Positions 63,151 to 64,000 of a DNA stretch of 64,000 nucleotides are shown here, one piece after another (the stretch's first letter is position 1; each line of letters begins with the position of its first letter). The stretch is taken from NCBI GenBank assembly GCA_001695595.3, contig MBPM02000198.1:1-64000 (forward strand), given 5' to 3'. Position numbers and translations under genes: made by a program. A model generated the notes under the pieces. That model was not told where the DNA came from. It was given only the letters and a program-made list of their open reading frames with translations, and did not search any database. This DNA comes from Plasmopara viticola (lineage: Eukaryota; Oomycota; Peronosporomycetes; Peronosporales; Peronosporaceae).

Positions 63151-64000
63151 AGCGAATATACGTCTGATTGTTCTTAATTGCGTCTGCACACGTCTAGAAT
63201 GATAGAACGTACGTATCTATGGCCGTACATGATCTCAGTACTTTAAAGAGCGAAAAACGCTTAGTTGCGGCTCTACCGCATCTGCGTACGTATAGATGGG
63301 ACGTATTCATGACCATACATCATCTCAGTGCTTCGCCAGAGCGAATATGCGTTGAGTTATGTCTCAATTGCGTCTGTTTAATCTAGAATGAAAGAAAGGA
63401 TGTTTCTATGGCTATATGATCTCAGCACTTTTAAAGAGCGAATAAACTCTTAGTTGCGGCTCTATCGCATCTGCGTACGTCTAGAATGATAGATGGACTG
63501 TCATGACCGTACACATCATGCGCTTTACAAGAGCGAAATGCGCTAAGTTATGCATCATTGCGTCTGTACACGTCTAGAATGATTGAAAGGACTGTTTGGC
63601 CGATCATCACTCCCTACCACTTACATGAGCGATATATTACGTTAGTTGTCCATTGTGTCTGCACACGTCGAGAATGATAGAAGGACGTATCTATGGCTAT
63701 ATGATCTCAGCACTTCTAAAGAGCGAACAATAGCTTAGGTGGCTCTATCGCATCTGCTGCGTTTAGAATGATAGATGGGACGGAGCCATGATCATTTATC
63801 ATCTATGCGCTTCACCAAAGCGAATGTGTAAATTATGTCTCTTTGCGTCTGTATACGTTTTGAATGATAGAAGGACGTTTCTATGGCGATCATCACTCTC
63901 AGCACTCACATAGCGATTATACGTCTAGTTGTTTCTTAATTGCATCTGCACACGTCTAGAATGATAGAAAACGTACTATGGCCGTATATGATCTCAGACC
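63150..64000 (+). repeat. Eroded HORs at the right edge
   Basis: Monomers remain recognisable and in A-B-C order but have many short deletions, for example CGTATAGATGGGACG near 63,289 and GGACTGTCATGACCG near 63,493. The array has not ended at base 64,000. No flanking unique sequence is reached on either side of the window. Confidence 0.8.

Larger units (their letters stand above)
1..64000 (+). repeat. Satellite array, 300-bp trimeric higher-order repeat (A-B-C)
   Basis: The entire window is head-to-tail tandem repeat. Monomers of about 100 bp start with GTATC or GTTTC and end with GGAC. Type A continues with ATGGCCGTACATGATCTC and has TTGCGGCTCTATCGC in its second half. Type B has ATGACCATACATCATC and AAGTTATGTCTCTATTG. 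Type C has ATGGCCGATCATCACCTC and GTTGTTTCTTAATTG. They follow in the order A-B-C for most of the window. In stretches such as 34,975-36,775 the spacing of equivalent sites is exactly six times 300 bp. I saw no strand switch, no interruption by unrelated sequence, and no tRNA, rRNA or transposon signature. Satellites of this kind usually form centromeric, pericentromeric or subtelomeric heterochromatin, but location and species cannot be read from the window. Confidence 0.97.

Noticed and set aside
1..64000. CRISPR array
   Set aside because: Repeats are contiguous 100-bp monomers without unique spacers. Variation is spread over the whole monomer and no cas gene is present.
1..64000. Tandem repeat-containing surface protein or silk-like gene
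   Set aside because: The 100-bp monomer is not a multiple of three and all six frames contain recurring stops. No frame stays open beyond about 350 bases.
1..64000. Ribosomal DNA spacer or 5S/tRNA cluster
   Set aside because: I saw no rRNA, 5S box A/C or tRNA-like segments in any monomer or between HORs.
1..64000. Transposon ends or target-site duplications inside the array
   Set aside because: All sequence types as monomer A, B or C, or small indels and hybrids of them. No foreign segment was found on either strand.
1..64000. Inverted satellite blocks
   Set aside because: All monomers read in the same direction. I did not find the reverse-complement tail TATCATTCTAGACGT as a block.

Overview
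This window looks like one uninterrupted eukaryotic-type satellite DNA array. I found no credible protein-coding gene, RNA gene, transposon or unique sequence from base 1 to base 64,000. The basic unit is a monomer of about 100 bp. Three diverged monomer types, here named A, B and C, follow one another head to tail as A-B-C and form a higher-order repeat (HOR) of about 300 bp. The window therefore holds roughly 210 HORs, or about 640 monomers, all on the same strand. By hand consensus the monomers are about 80% (A/B), 78% (A/C) and 80% (B/C) identical. The last 20 bp of the monomer is nearly invariant (1 variable column of 20, against about 30 of the other 80).

Each monomer carries two short dyads. 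One spans the monomer junction, ACGTC-N15-GACGT, and contains TCTAGA. The other lies near the monomer centre, AGCG-N6-CGCT. The consensus is about 42% GC and not CpG-depleted (about 20 CpG per 300 bp). I cannot name the species. A centromeric, pericentromeric or subtelomeric block of a eukaryote is the natural reading. The CpG content hints at a genome, or a locus, without strong germline CpG methylation. Both points are inference.

Layout. (1) 1-8,990: HORs with many one-base indels, 1.8-kb and 600-bp super-repeats, and a partial-monomer duplication near 7,000. (2) 8,990-14,335: more regular HORs with four-monomer variants (A-B-C-C) and dispersed copies of other blocks. (3) 14,335-20,825: a 3.78-kb block present twice, with a separable 0.87-kb piece found again at 22.8 kb. 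(4) 20,825-26,150: scrambled monomer order (A-A, B-A, C-B). (5) 26,600-28,540: a copy of 12,850-14,800. (6) 28,540-37,205: the most length-regular HORs. (7) 37,205-51,880: three successive copies of a roughly 4.5-kb super-repeat, the first enlarged to 6.0 kb by an extra 1.5-kb tandem unit. (8) 51,880-56,050: diverged HORs with 600-bp pairs. (9) 56,050-63,150: a 3.55-kb tandem duplication built of two related halves of about 1.78 kb. (10) 63,150-64,000: eroded HORs running off the window.

The short open reading frames that can be drawn (60-96 codons) are by-products of the repeat. The same peptide words recur because 300 is a multiple of 3, and none is longer than about three monomers. The interest of the window lies in its nested amplification history, the conserved junction dyad, and an abrupt change in indel density near 47.6 kb that may be biological or an assembly artefact. 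All boundaries were found by eye and are good to a few tens of bases.
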